DNA of 22,423 nucleotides. Origin: DATEAV01 sp964513155 (GTDB lineage Bacteria; Chloroflexota; Anaerolineae; Anaerolineales; E44-bin32). Below the pieces are notes generated by a model, which was not told the DNA's origin, made no database searches, and saw nothing but the letters and a program-made list of their open reading frames with translations. Every line of letters begins with the position of its first letter. Position 1 is the first letter of the stretch. The translations under genes and the position numbers were made by a program. The stretch spans positions 1 through 22,423 of the forward strand of contig CAZEMA010000034.1 in assembly GCA_964513155.1 (NCBI GenBank). The letters are read 5' to 3'. Positions 11,757 to 20,838 of this stretch are shown here, piece after piece.

Positions 11757-12905
11757 ATGGCTGAGAAGATACTTGTCGTCGATGACGATCTCGACACCTT
11801 GAAGCTCGTAGGTCTCATGTTGGAGCGCCAGGGCTACGAGATCACGGTTGCCAGCAGTGGCCAACTGGGCTTGACAAAGGCCGCCACCGAACGGCCTGAC
11901 CTGATCCTGCTGGACATCATGATGCCGGATCTGGACGGCTATGAGTTCACCCGCCGGCTCCGCTCGGACCCGAGCGTGGCCAACATACCCATCATTATGT
12001 TCACCGCCAAGTCAATGGTGGACGACAAGGTGGCCGGGTTTGAGGTCGGCGCGGACGACTACATCACCAAGCCCACGCATCCGGCAGAACTCACGGCGCA
12101 CGTCAAAGCGGTCCTGGCCCGGGCGGCGATCGCCAAGCCCGAGCCCGCCGAGAAGGCGATGACCCTGGGCTTGCTGGGCATCAAAGGGGGTGTGGGGACC
12201 TCCACACTGGCGCTTAACCTGGGGGTCGCTTTGCAGGGTCTCGGTCAGCACGTGATCATCAGCGAGTTCAATCCCGGTCGCGGCATCATCGGCCTCTACC
12301 TGGGAATGCCCAATCCCCAGGGGCTCAGCCACCTGCTCACCCGCGCCTTGAAGGACATCCACCTGCGTTCGGTCGAGGGGGAACTCATCAACCACAAGAG
12401 CGGCGCCCGCCTGCTGCTCACTTCCTTCCTGCCCAAGGATGCCGACCTGGAGCACGCCGCCCCGCAGATGGAGTCGGTGATCCGCAACCTGGCGGTCATG
12501 TGCACAACCCTCATTTTGGACCTGGGCTCCGGTCTGAGACCCTACGTCAAACCCACTCTCCGCCTGTGCGACCGCATTCTGCTGGTGTTCGACCCGATTC
12601 ACCCGAGCGAGATAGTCGCCAAAGCCCTGATTGAGGACCTGCAGGCCGGCGGCATTGAACGGAGCAAGCTGGCGCTAGCTCTCGTCACGCGCGAGCGCAC
12701 CAGCATGCAGATCCCCTGGCGTCAGATCGAGACGGAGCTCGGGCTTCCCTTGGCGGGGATCGTCTCACCCGCCCCCGAGCAGGCGCATCAGGCTTCCCAG
12801 GGGGGGACGCCGTTGGTGACTCTGCAGCCCGACAGCCTGGTGGCCGATCAGATCAAGAAGATGGCCGCGAACCTGGCTGGCACCTTCAAGCCTTTAGAGA
12901 CCTGA
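11757..12905 (+). CDS. Response regulator receiver fused to a ParA/MinD-family (CpaE-like) ATPase
   Basis: A 382-residue two-domain protein. The receiver (1 to about 122) is complete: Asp9-Asp11 acidic cluster, phosphoacceptor Asp53 in LLDIMMP, Thr83 and Lys105. After a short linker comes a SIMIBI-class ATPase with a deviant Walker A, GIKGGVGTST (141-150), which keeps the signature Lys143, and Walker B ILDLGSG with Asp255. The usual Asp-rich second motif (LVDLD in relatives) is replaced by IISEFNPGRG. Domain order is that of CpaE/TadZ, which position pilus or secretion machines, but no tad or pilus gene is nearby. I choose the ATG at 11757 because GGGGAG sits 7 nt before it and the protein starts directly with the receiver. 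It is the first gene of an operon. The sirtuin follows in the same frame after one TGA and three codons. Confidence 0.9.
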   Translation: MAEKILVVDDDLDTLKLVGLMLERQGYEITVASSGQLGLTKAATERPDLILLDIMMPDLDGYEFTRRLRSDPSVANIPIIMFTAKSMVDDKVAGFEVGADDYITKPTHPAELTAHVKAVLARAAIAKPEPAEKAMTLGLLGIKGGVGTSTLALNLGVALQGLGQHVIISEFNPGRGIIGLYLGMPNPQGLSHLLTRALKDIHLRSVEGELINHKSGARLLLTSFLPKDADLEHAAPQMESVIRNLAVMCTTLILDLGSGLRPYVKPTLRLCDRILLVFDPIHPSEIVAKALIEDLQAGGIERSKLALALVTRERTSMQIPWRQIETELGLPLAGIVSPAPEQAHQASQGGTPLVTLQPDSLVADQIKKMAANLAGTFKPLET

Positions 12906-12914
12906 CCTTCCGCT

Positions 12915-13682
12915 GTGTCTAGTCAACCTTCTGCTGACATCGGGTGCGCCGCCCGCCTGCTGCGAGAGGCGCATCAGACGGTGGCGCTCACCGGGGCTGG
13001 CATCTCCACCCCTTCGGGCGTCCCGGACTTCCGCTCCCCCGACACGGGACTGTGGCACAAGTACGATCCGATGGAGGTGGCTTCCCTCTCCGCCTTCCGC
13101 CACCACCCTGAGCAGTTCTACCTTTGGGTACGGCCGCTGGCGGATTGTGTCCTGTCGGCCGAGCCCAATCCCGCGCATCTGGCCCTCGCCCGGCTGGAGC
13201 AGGCGGGCCGTCTGCGGGGAATCATCACCCAGAACATCGATGACCTCCACCGGCGGGCAGGTTCCAGGAACATCCTGGAGATTCACGGACACATGCGGGA
13301 GGCCACCTGCGTAGACTGCTACCGGGTCTACCCAACAGCCCCATTTCTGGCGGACTTCACCGTCTCGGCAGAAGTCCCCCGTTGCCCTTCCTGCAACGGC
13401 ATCCTCAAGCCCATGGCGGTTCTGTTCGGCGAGCAGCTCCCTTTTGACGTTGTGCGCCAGGCTCACCAATGGGTCTTGGAGTGTGATGTGATTCTCGTTG
13501 TGGGCTCGTCGCTGGAGGTGACGCCGGCGGCCCTCTTCCCCGTTGAAGCCCTTAACGCCGGCGCCCGGCTGATTATCGTGAACCGAGAGCCGACCTACGT
13601 GGACGAGCGTGCCGACGCCATCTTTCGCGAAGACGTGGCCGAGATCGTGCCCCGATTGGTAGAAGAGGCGCTCCTTGCATAG
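12915..13682 (+). CDS. Sirtuin, NAD+-dependent protein deacylase
   Basis: A 255-residue Sir2 protein, which removes acyl groups from lysine using NAD+, giving nicotinamide and O-acyl-ADP-ribose. Motifs are GAGIS (27-31), GVPDFR (35-40), TQNID (105-109), catalytic His124, two zinc pairs Cys132/Cys135 and Cys157/Cys160, GSS (197-199) and Asn223. The Tyr-x-x-Arg pair of desuccinylases (SIRT5/CobB type) is not seen at the expected place, so deacetylase activity is more likely; overall it resembles the Thermotoga-type class. The GTG start is 9 nt after the preceding stop, with no ribosome-binding site at a normal distance, so translation is probably coupled to the upstream gene. Its end overlaps the next gene by 8 nt. 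Its place between a receiver-ATPase and a kinase is unusual. Confidence 0.93.
   Translation: MSSQPSADIGCAARLLREAHQTVALTGAGISTPSGVPDFRSPDTGLWHKYDPMEVASLSAFRHHPEQFYLWVRPLADCVLSAEPNPAHLALARLEQAGRLRGIITQNIDDLHRRAGSRNILEIHGHMREATCVDCYRVYPTAPFLADFTVSAEVPRCPSCNGILKPMAVLFGEQLPFDVVRQAHQWVLECDVILVVGSSLEVTPAALFPVEALNAGARLIIVNREPTYVDERADAIFREDVAEIVPRLVEEALLA
13665..13668 (+). promoter_or_regulatory. Ribosome-binding site deciding the TTG start of the GAF kinase
   Basis: GAGG lies 6 nt before the TTG at 13675-13677, inside the 3' end of the sirtuin gene. This supports the rare TTG start and the 8-nt overlap. Confidence 0.6.
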
Positions 13683-14925
13683 CCAGAACCCCCGCCCCCC
13701 GAGCGATTCCACCGCGATCCGCAATTACCCGCTCCTGCTGCATCGCTACGAACGCCTGCTTGAAGTCACCTCGGACCTGGCCTCGACGCTGGATCTGCGC
13801 GTTCTGCTCCAACACATCGTGGAGGCCGCCCAGGAGTTGACTGACAGCGAGGCCGCCTCTCTCCTCCTGTATGATGCCGAATCCCATCAGCTCTACTTTG
13901 AAGCCGCCAGCAATATCGCCCCCGAGCACCTCGGCCACCACGCCGTCCCGGCCGAGGACAGCATTGCGGGATGGGTGTTCATCCACCGCGAGCCACTCAT
14001 CGTCGCCGACGCCCTTCAGGACGCGCGCTTCTTCGGCGAGGTCGACATCCGGACCTCCTTCGAGACCCGGTCCATCCTGGGGGTGCCACTTCACACAAAA
14101 GACAAGACCCTGGGTGTCATCGAGGCCGTGAACAAGCGAGCCGGGGCGTTCGACGACCAGGATGTCCGCACGCTGGAGACGCTGGCGGCCCAGGCTGCCA
14201 TCGCCATCGAGAACGCGCGACTCTTCCAGCAGAGCGACGTCGTGGCTGAGATGGTGCATGAGCTGCGCACGCCGCTCACAGCCCTCTCGGCAGCGGCCCA
14301 CCTGCTCCAGCGGCTAAGCATCCCCGAGGACCAGCGGCTCAAGCTGAGCCGGACCGTCCTTGGCGAGGTCCAGCGCCTAAACGGGATCGCCAGCGACTTC
14401 CTGGAGCTTGCCCGGCTGGAATCGGGCCGCAGGCCGCTTCTGCGCGAGCCGGTTGACCTGGGAGGGTTGATCCAGGAGACCCTGGAGGTTGTCCGCCCCC
14501 AGGCGGAGGCCGAAGGGGTGAGCCTGGCTACCGACGTCGATCGGAACCTCACCCCCATCCAGGGTGACCGCAACCTGCTCAAGCAGCTCCTGCTGAACCT
14601 GCTCACCAACGCCGTCAAGTACAACCGCCGCGGCGGGACGGTCCGCGTCCGTGTCTCGCGGGAACAGGACGAGGTGATTCTGGCGGTGAGCGACACTGGG
14701 CGAGGCATTCCGGCCGATAGCCTGCCGCACATGTTCGAGCGCTTCTATCGGGTCCCGGATCAAGAGGGGCGCGTCCTCGGCAGTGGGCTTGGTCTGACCA
14801 TCGCCAAGCGCATCGCCGAGAACCATCGGGGCCGGATCGAGGTCACCAGCGAGATCGGCCGGGGAAGTGTCTTCAGCGTTTACCTTCCGGCAACCCCGGT
14901 AGACGCCAGGCCGTCCTCCATCTGA
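13675..14925 (+). CDS. Soluble GAF-domain sensor histidine kinase
   Basis: A 416-residue kinase without membrane segments. A GAF domain (about 38-183) is followed by HisKA with phosphoacceptor His195 in MVHELRTPLT, an N-box with Asn308 and Asn312, DTGRGIP from 340, FERFYR (354-359) and GSGLGLTIAK from 369. The core is complete, so it should autophosphorylate in response to a cytosolic cue bound by GAF or a partner. It begins at a TTG with GAGG 6 nt upstream and overlaps the sirtuin stop by 8 nt, so the two are translationally coupled. The natural partner is the receiver domain encoded two genes upstream. The stop codon directly touches the end of mutL on the other strand, with no spacer for a terminator. 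Confidence 0.93.
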   Translation: MHSQNPRPPSDSTAIRNYPLLLHRYERLLEVTSDLASTLDLRVLLQHIVEAAQELTDSEAASLLLYDAESHQLYFEAASNIAPEHLGHHAVPAEDSIAGWVFIHREPLIVADALQDARFFGEVDIRTSFETRSILGVPLHTKDKTLGVIEAVNKRAGAFDDQDVRTLETLAAQAAIAIENARLFQQSDVVAEMVHELRTPLTALSAAAHLLQRLSIPEDQRLKLSRTVLGEVQRLNGIASDFLELARLESGRRPLLREPVDLGGLIQETLEVVRPQAEAEGVSLATDVDRNLTPIQGDRNLLKQLLLNLLTNAVKYNRRGGTVRVRVSREQDEVILAVSDTGRGIPADSLPHMFERFYRVPDQEGRVLGSGLGLTIAKRIAENHRGRIEVTSEIGRGSVFSVYLPATPVDARPSSI

Positions 14926-16647
14926 TTACCCTCGGCGGCCGAATTGTCTTTCCAGATCCTCGACCGAGAGATGGATCATCGTCGGGCGGCCATGCGGACA
15001 GGTCCGAGGGGACTGGCAGGCCTCCAACTCCCGGAGCAGGCTCTCCTGCTCAGCCAACGATAGCACCTGCCCCGACTTGACCGCAGCCCTCTTGCAGACC
15101 CTCGCCGCCAGCCGCCGCTCAGCCTCGGCCTCCAGAGGCGTTTCATCTTCCTCGAATTCGTCGACCACCGCCCGCAAGGCCGCCTCCGGATCGACCCCCA
15201 CCAGCATTAGCGGGACGGACCGCAGGCGGAACGTTCCGCCTCCGAATGGCTCGACCTCGAAGCCCAGCCCCAGCAGCAGGCTGATCTGCTCCTCGAGCAG
15301 GCTTGCCTGCCAGGGCGCCAGCTCGACCTGAGCCGGCTCCAGCAGGGCCTGGCCCTCGAGCGGCCCGGCGGCCTTGGCTGCCAGCAGTTTCTCATACAGA
15401 ACGCGCTCGTGGGCAGCGTGCTGGTCCACCAGATACAGCCCATCCGGCCCTTCCGCCACCAAGTAGGCGGCCCCCACTTGCCCGACGGCGCGCAGCAGCG
15501 GAATTGAACCTCCCTGGAAGGCGGGCCGGACCGCTGGCGACATCCCCAGATCCAGCTCCGCCGGGAGATGGCCGGCCGTCCAATCCAGGTCGACGAGGCC
15601 CCTGGGGGGCTGCCAGGGCTCCCCTCCCCAGACTCGCGCCGCCTCCAGACGCGGCGCCCCCTGCCCCAGAAGCGTCGCCCGGACCACGCGCTGTACTACC
15701 GCGAAGACTCGGTCCGGCTCGCGGAAGCGGACTTCAGCCTTCGCCGGATGGACGTTGACGTCGACCTCTTGGGGCGCCAGGTTGATCAGGATCACCGCCA
15801 GTGGGTATCGTCCCACCATGAGCAACCCCTGATACGCCTGGAGCACCGCCGCCCCCAGACTGGGATCTTGCACCCAGCGGCCGTTGACGAAGAAGGTCAG
15901 CTCCTTGCGACTGGAACGGTGCACCGACGGCGGGCTAATGAAGCCCGAGACCGTCATCGTCCCCGCCGGCGTCCCGGGAAGGGGGATGAGGCTCTGAGCC
16001 ACCTCCAGGCCGAAGACAGCCGCCAATGCCTCCCGGCGGTCGCCACTGCCGGACGACTGGAACACCTGTCGGCTGTCCTGCTCCAGTCGGAAGCGGACTT
16101 TGGGGTAGGCCAGAGCGTAACGGCTGACCAAGGCTTCGATCCGTCGCCTCTCAGTTGTCTCCGACTTGAGGAACTTCTGCCGCGCCGGAACGTTGAAGAA
16201 CAGGTCGCGCACGCGGACCCAGGTCCCTTGCGGGGCGCCCGTCGGTTGCGGAGGAGCAGCCTTGCCCCCCTCCACGACCAGCCGTGTCCCCGCCTCCTCC
16301 CCCGTAGCCCTGGACACCAGCTCCATCCGGGCGACGGCTCCGATTGACGCAAGCGCCTCGCCCCGGAAGCCCAGCGTCCGGATAGCGAACAGGTCCGCGG
16401 TTGTAGCCAGCTTGGACGTCGCGTAGCGCGCCACTGCCAGCCCCACTTCCGCTGCCGGGATGCCGCAGCCGTCGTCGGCCACTTCGATCAGCCCCCGACC
16501 GCCGCGCTCGATGCGGATCTCGATCTTGCCCGCCTCCGCGTCTAGCGAGTTCTCGATGAGCTCCTTGACCACCGAGGTTGGACGTTCGACCACCTCGCCC
16601 GCAGCGATGGCCGCGGCCACTTCTTCCGCAAGGACGTGGATGGGCAC
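14926..16647 (-). CDS. mutL: DNA mismatch repair protein MutL, endonuclease type
   Basis: A 573-residue MutL. The N-terminal GHKL ATPase has ENSLDA (Glu32, Asn33), DDGCGI (58-63), the ATSK element, TLGFRGEALASIGAV and DLFFNVPARQKFL. The C-terminal dimerisation domain contains DQHAAHERVLYE (408-419), which fits the DQHA-x2-E-x4-E metal-binding motif of nicking MutL proteins, plus VCKRAAVKSGQ and CPHGRP (550-555). It therefore should nick DNA itself, as in bacteria lacking MutH. I choose the GTG at 16645-16647: it gives the family start PIHVLAEEVAAAIAAGEVVERP and has AGGAGG 5 nt upstream. A longer frame would add 41 unrelated residues. mutS is not in the window. It converges on the GAF kinase with zero spacing. 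Confidence 0.97.
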   Translation of the reverse strand: MPIHVLAEEVAAAIAAGEVVERPTSVVKELIENSLDAEAGKIEIRIERGGRGLIEVADDGCGIPAAEVGLAVARYATSKLATTADLFAIRTLGFRGEALASIGAVARMELVSRATGEEAGTRLVVEGGKAAPPQPTGAPQGTWVRVRDLFFNVPARQKFLKSETTERRRIEALVSRYALAYPKVRFRLEQDSRQVFQSSGSGDRREALAAVFGLEVAQSLIPLPGTPAGTMTVSGFISPPSVHRSSRKELTFFVNGRWVQDPSLGAAVLQAYQGLLMVGRYPLAVILINLAPQEVDVNVHPAKAEVRFREPDRVFAVVQRVVRATLLGQGAPRLEAARVWGGEPWQPPRGLVDLDWTAGHLPAELDLGMSPAVRPAFQGGSIPLLRAVGQVGAAYLVAEGPDGLYLVDQHAAHERVLYEKLLAAKAAGPLEGQALLEPAQVELAPWQASLLEEQISLLLGLGFEVEPFGGGTFRLRSVPLMLVGVDPEAALRAVVDEFEEDETPLEAEAERRLAARVCKRAAVKSGQVLSLAEQESLLRELEACQSPRTCPHGRPTMIHLSVEDLERQFGRRG

Positions 16648-16652
16648 GTCAA

Positions 16653-16658
16653 CCTCCT
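16653..16658 (-). promoter_or_regulatory. Ribosome-binding site deciding the GTG start of mutL
   Basis: A perfect AGGAGG on the minus strand lies 5 nt before the GTG, fixing the start that also gives the conserved MutL N-terminus. Confidence 0.85.
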
Positions 16659-16669
16659 GCCATGGACGG

Positions 16670-16675
16670 ATTATA
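16670..16675 (-). promoter_or_regulatory. Possible -10 box of mutL
   Basis: A perfect TATAAT on the minus strand lies 22 nt before the mutL GTG. No -35 box or TGn extension is evident, and the resulting leader would be only about 16 nt, so the call is tentative. Confidence 0.35.
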
Positions 16676-16817
16676 ACCCGGGACCCCAGGTGCCTATCCC
16701 AGGGCCCTCCATCTCCGGCCGGGAGGCATCTAGCGCCCGCGGGAATGACAACCCGCTGCTGTGCTGGCACCGGCCTCCTGCCCGAATGGCGGCTTCATGA
16801 CCTCCGCGCCGGTCGGA

Positions 16818-16846
16818 TTGACACCCGTTCCCCCTCCATCTATACT
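16818..16846 (+). promoter_or_regulatory. Promoter of the HAD phosphatase gene
   Basis: A perfect TTGACA (16818-16823) and TATACT (16841-16846) are 17 bp apart. The predicted start near 16853 gives a leader of about 78 nt. This is the classic sigma-70 arrangement without an extended -10. Confidence 0.7.
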
Positions 16847-16930
16847 GCCCCAGCACGCATGAGCATTCCAGAGGTTTCCCTTGCCCGGCCTGTCAGAGGT
16901 GCCTCCGCGTGCCCGGGAATGTAGCCAAGG

Positions 16931-17605
16931 ATGGATGGCGTGCCGGCTTTCACGACGGTCTTTCTTGATGTGGACGACACCCTGTATCCCAGTTCGAGCG
17001 GTGTCTGGCAGGCGATCGGTCAGCGCATCAACCTCTATATGCAGGAGCGGCTCGGCATCCCTTCAGACAGAGTACGGGCAGTGCGCGACGATTACTTCAG
17101 AACGTACGGGACGACTCTCAACGGTTTGATAGTCAACTTCGATGTCAATCCCCTGGACTACCTGACGTACGTCCATGACATCCCACTGGAGGAGATGCTG
17201 CGGCCCGACCCGGAACTCCGCAGCATGCTGGAGGGGATGCCGCAACAGCGGGTGGTCCTCACGAATGCCAGCCGTGAGCATGCCGAACGCGTCATGCGCC
17301 GTTTGGGCATCTGCGAGGTGATCGATCGGGTGATTGACATCCTGGATCTCGAGATGACCAACAAGCCGCTGCCTGAGGCCTACCTGCGCGCCATGACGCT
17401 CGCCGGTGAGTCTGACCCCTCGGCCTGCGTCGCGGTCGACGACCTACTGGCCAATCTCGAGACGGCGCACGGCCTGGGGATGACGACGGTCCTGGTGGCT
17501 CGTGACGGGGAGGGGCCGGTGGTGGACTACCGCATCGCGCGCCTAGCCGAGCTTGCCGGCGCCGTCCCCGGGCTCAGGGCTCGCCTCTCATCCGGCCCCA
17601 TTTGA
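16931..17605 (+). CDS. HAD-family hydrolase, pyrimidine 5'-nucleotidase-like
   Basis: A 224-residue phosphatase of the haloacid dehalogenase superfamily. Motif I is FLDVDDTLYP with nucleophile Asp13 and acid/base Asp15; motif II is Thr111 in VLTNAS; motif III is Lys145 in NKPLPEAY; motif IV is Asp170-Asp171. The DVDDTLYP start and the segment GLIVNFDVNPLDYLTYVHDIPLE match the Sdt1/PHM8-like pyrimidine 5'-nucleotidase group, which removes phosphate from UMP/CMP or related small molecules; the true substrate is not certain. The ATG at 16931 has only a poor ribosome-binding site; a GTG at 16940 is an alternative. It is probably cotranscribed with the CoA-transferase gene 71 nt downstream. Confidence 0.82.
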   Translation: MDGVPAFTTVFLDVDDTLYPSSSGVWQAIGQRINLYMQERLGIPSDRVRAVRDDYFRTYGTTLNGLIVNFDVNPLDYLTYVHDIPLEEMLRPDPELRSMLEGMPQQRVVLTNASREHAERVMRRLGICEVIDRVIDILDLEMTNKPLPEAYLRAMTLAGESDPSACVAVDDLLANLETAHGLGMTTVLVARDGEGPVVDYRIARLAELAGAVPGLRARLSSGPI

Positions 17606-17676
17606 GTCCTGGGAGGCGCTGTTAAGACGCCGGGTTGCCGGCGCCCTCCGGGCCGGGAGAACTGCCTGGACGACAC

Positions 17677-18492
17677 ATGACGACCGATAAGCGCCTCACC
17701 CTCGAAGCCGCCGCTGCGCTGATCACCCCAGAAGGCTGCTGTCTCGGCCTGGGGGGTCTCACGCTCTACCGCCGGCCCATGGCTTTCGCCCTGGCGGTTC
17801 TAGCCCGGCACGCAGGGCTTGGTGTCCCCCGCAATCTGACGCTGCTGTCGTTCACAGGCGGCCTGGAAAGCGACATCCTGGTCGGGGCCGGGATGGTCGC
17901 CCGGGTGAGGTCGTGCTACTTCGGTCTTGAGGCCTTTGGCCTGGCACCCCATTTCACCACAGCCGCCGGAGAAGGGCGGATCGAGATCATCGAAGAGACT
18001 GAAGCCAGCCTGGCATGTGGCATGCGGGCTGCCATGGCAGGTGTGGGCTTCATGCCCTCGACCGCTTGGCAGGGCACGGATTTGCCGAAACTCCGGCCGG
18101 ATGTCCAGATGGTCCTCGATCCCTACACGGGGGAAGAACTGACCGCATTCCCCCCCGTCCGCTGCGATGTGGCGGTCTTGCATGCCCTCGAGGCCGATCC
18201 GGAGGGCAATGCCATCCTGGGCGGCAACTTAGGGGTCGACCGTGAGCTGGCCTTGGTCGCTGACACGGTGATCGTCACCACAGAGAAGGTCGTTCCACGC
18301 CTCGCGAGAGCCGACCTGATTGCCACCGTCGTCCATGCGGTCGTCGAGGCCCCTGGAGGTGCCTGGCCCACGTCCTGCCATCCCCTCTACCCAATGGATG
18401 GACTCGCCGTCCTGCGCTATACGGAGACGGCAGGCACCGAGGCGTATCCCGGTCTTCTGGCCGAGTGGATTCGCCACCACCATATCTCTTGA
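17677..18492 (+). CDS. CoA-transferase family alpha subunit (glutaconate CoA-transferase A-like), orphan
   Basis: A 271-residue member of the family I CoA-transferase alpha group. Typical features are the glycine-rich LGLGGLTLYRRPMAFA (residues 23 to about 38), TGGLESDILVGAGMVARV, YFGLEAFGLAPHF, DPYTGEELTAFPPVRCDVAVLHALEADPEGNA and VVEAPGGAWPTSCHPLY, close to GctA-like proteins of actinobacteria and chloroflexi. In the characterised glutaconate enzyme the catalytic glutamate sits in the beta subunit, which normally follows directly; here the next gene is ctpA, so the partner is missing from the locus. I prefer the ATG at 17677, though its ribosome-binding site is weak; an in-frame TTG at 17635 is an alternative. 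Substrate unknown. Confidence 0.85.
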   Translation: MTTDKRLTLEAAAALITPEGCCLGLGGLTLYRRPMAFALAVLARHAGLGVPRNLTLLSFTGGLESDILVGAGMVARVRSCYFGLEAFGLAPHFTTAAGEGRIEIIEETEASLACGMRAAMAGVGFMPSTAWQGTDLPKLRPDVQMVLDPYTGEELTAFPPVRCDVAVLHALEADPEGNAILGGNLGVDRELALVADTVIVTTEKVVPRLARADLIATVVHAVVEAPGGAWPTSCHPLYPMDGLAVLRYTETAGTEAYPGLLAEWIRHHHIS

Positions 18493-18510
18493 TACACGCC
18501 CCCAGTCGCT

Positions 18511-18532
18511 CTGCCCAGCAGCGAGTGGGCAG
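18511..18532 (+). terminator. Hairpin after the CoA-transferase gene
   Basis: CTGCCCA and TGGGCAG form a perfect 7-bp stem with an 8-nt loop, 18 nt after the stop codon. There is no T-run behind it, so it could be a weak or factor-assisted terminator. Confidence 0.35.
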
Positions 18533-18699
18533 CGCAGGCACAGCTCTGCCCGATGTCGCTCCACCCTCAAGAATGCTTCGCCAACAACCGCCAGGACCAT
18601 GGGGCCGCACGATTCCTCCCTCGGCGACGGCTTGAGAAGGTATGAGGAGTGGCCCTTCCCGCCTTTCCCGACCGCGCTCATCCGATTCTTATGCAACTA

Positions 18700-18738
18700 T
18701 GGTATCTTTCCCCAGGATAAGGGGATTGCCCGCCCCTT
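18700..18738 (+). promoter_or_regulatory. Possible extended -10 promoter and leader hairpin of ctpA
   Basis: TGGTATCTT at 18700-18708 fits an extended -10 box; no -35 box is clear. Directly after the predicted start, AAGGGG and CCCCTT (18719-18738) can pair over an 8-nt loop and would lie just before the GGAG ribosome-binding site at 18740-18743. Confidence 0.35.
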
Positions 18739-18750
18739 CGGAGCGCTTCG

Positions 18751-20004
<1,254 letters not shown>

Positions 20005-20031
20005 GCATACGTAGAAAGGAAGGGTACGGAA

Positions 20032-20730
20032 ATGTTCCTTTGGGACCCGACTTATATGTTGTTCATGTTGCCGGGGTTGCTGTTGGTGATGCTGGCCCAG
20101 CTTTGGGTGAGCTCGACCTACCGGCGCTGGGGCCAGATACGCAACACATACGGCTTGAGCGGGGCCGATGCTGCCAGGCGCCTGCTGGGACGCGGCGGAC
20201 TGGCAGATGTCTCCCTCCAGGGTACCCCCGGACAGCTCACCGATAACTATGACCCCCGCGACCGGACCCTGCATCTTTCCCAGGGCGTCGCCCAGGGGCA
20301 ATCGGTCGCCGCTATGGCCGTAGCCGCACACGAGATCGGGCATGCCATGCAGGACCGCGAAGGCTACCTCCCGCTGCGGTTCCGGGTAGCCCTGGTGCCA
20401 GCCGTCAGGGTCGGTTCGACGCTGGGCTGGATCCTCATCCTCGTGGGCCTGTTCCTGCAGAGCACGCAACTGGCCTGGGTGGGCGTCCTGGCCTTCTCGG
20501 GTGGCGCTGTCTTCGCCCTGGCTACGCTTCCGGTCGAGCTCAACGCCTCGGCCCGTGCCCGGGTCCTCCTGCGCGATTCTGGGCTTCTCGCCAGCGAGAC
20601 CGATGACCGAGGCGTGAGCGCGGTCCTCAATGCCGCCGCCTTCACCTACATCGCCGCGCTGGCAACGGCATTGCTGCAGCTGCTCTACTTCGTCACCATG
20701 GTCGGGGGGATGGGCCGCCGCAGGCGATAA
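20032..20730 (+). CDS. Membrane zinc metallopeptidase, YugP-like
   Basis: A 232-residue integral membrane protein. Hydrophobic segments lie near 8-26, 119-143, 147-166 and 200-223. The zinc-binding motif HEIGH spans 100-104, with the preceding AVAAHE context and a likely third ligand, Glu169 in LPVELNASARA; this arrangement is typical of the neutral zinc metallopeptidase family that includes B. subtilis YugP (Zn_peptidase_2). Length matches the family. The ATG is preceded by AAGGAAGG at a good distance, and the gene starts 27 nt after ctpA. The physiological substrate of this family is not known; the location suggests work on membrane proteins alongside CtpA. Confidence 0.9.
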   Translation: MFLWDPTYMLFMLPGLLLVMLAQLWVSSTYRRWGQIRNTYGLSGADAARRLLGRGGLADVSLQGTPGQLTDNYDPRDRTLHLSQGVAQGQSVAAMAVAAHEIGHAMQDREGYLPLRFRVALVPAVRVGSTLGWILILVGLFLQSTQLAWVGVLAFSGGAVFALATLPVELNASARARVLLRDSGLLASETDDRGVSAVLNAAAFTYIAALATALLQLLYFVTMVGGMGRRRR

Positions 20731-20838
20731 GGCCGCCATCGGAACCCCCCCGTGTCGCACTCCTCGCTCATCAAGCTCGCCTCGGAATACGGCAGGAGGC
20801 CGCTTGCATTGAGCGGAGCGTGTCCCTCTTGCATAACT

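Noticed and set aside
12894..14301. Two minus-strand frames opposite the sirtuin and GAF kinase genes
   Set aside because: Both are antisense to genes with complete catalytic motifs and have no recognisable domain.
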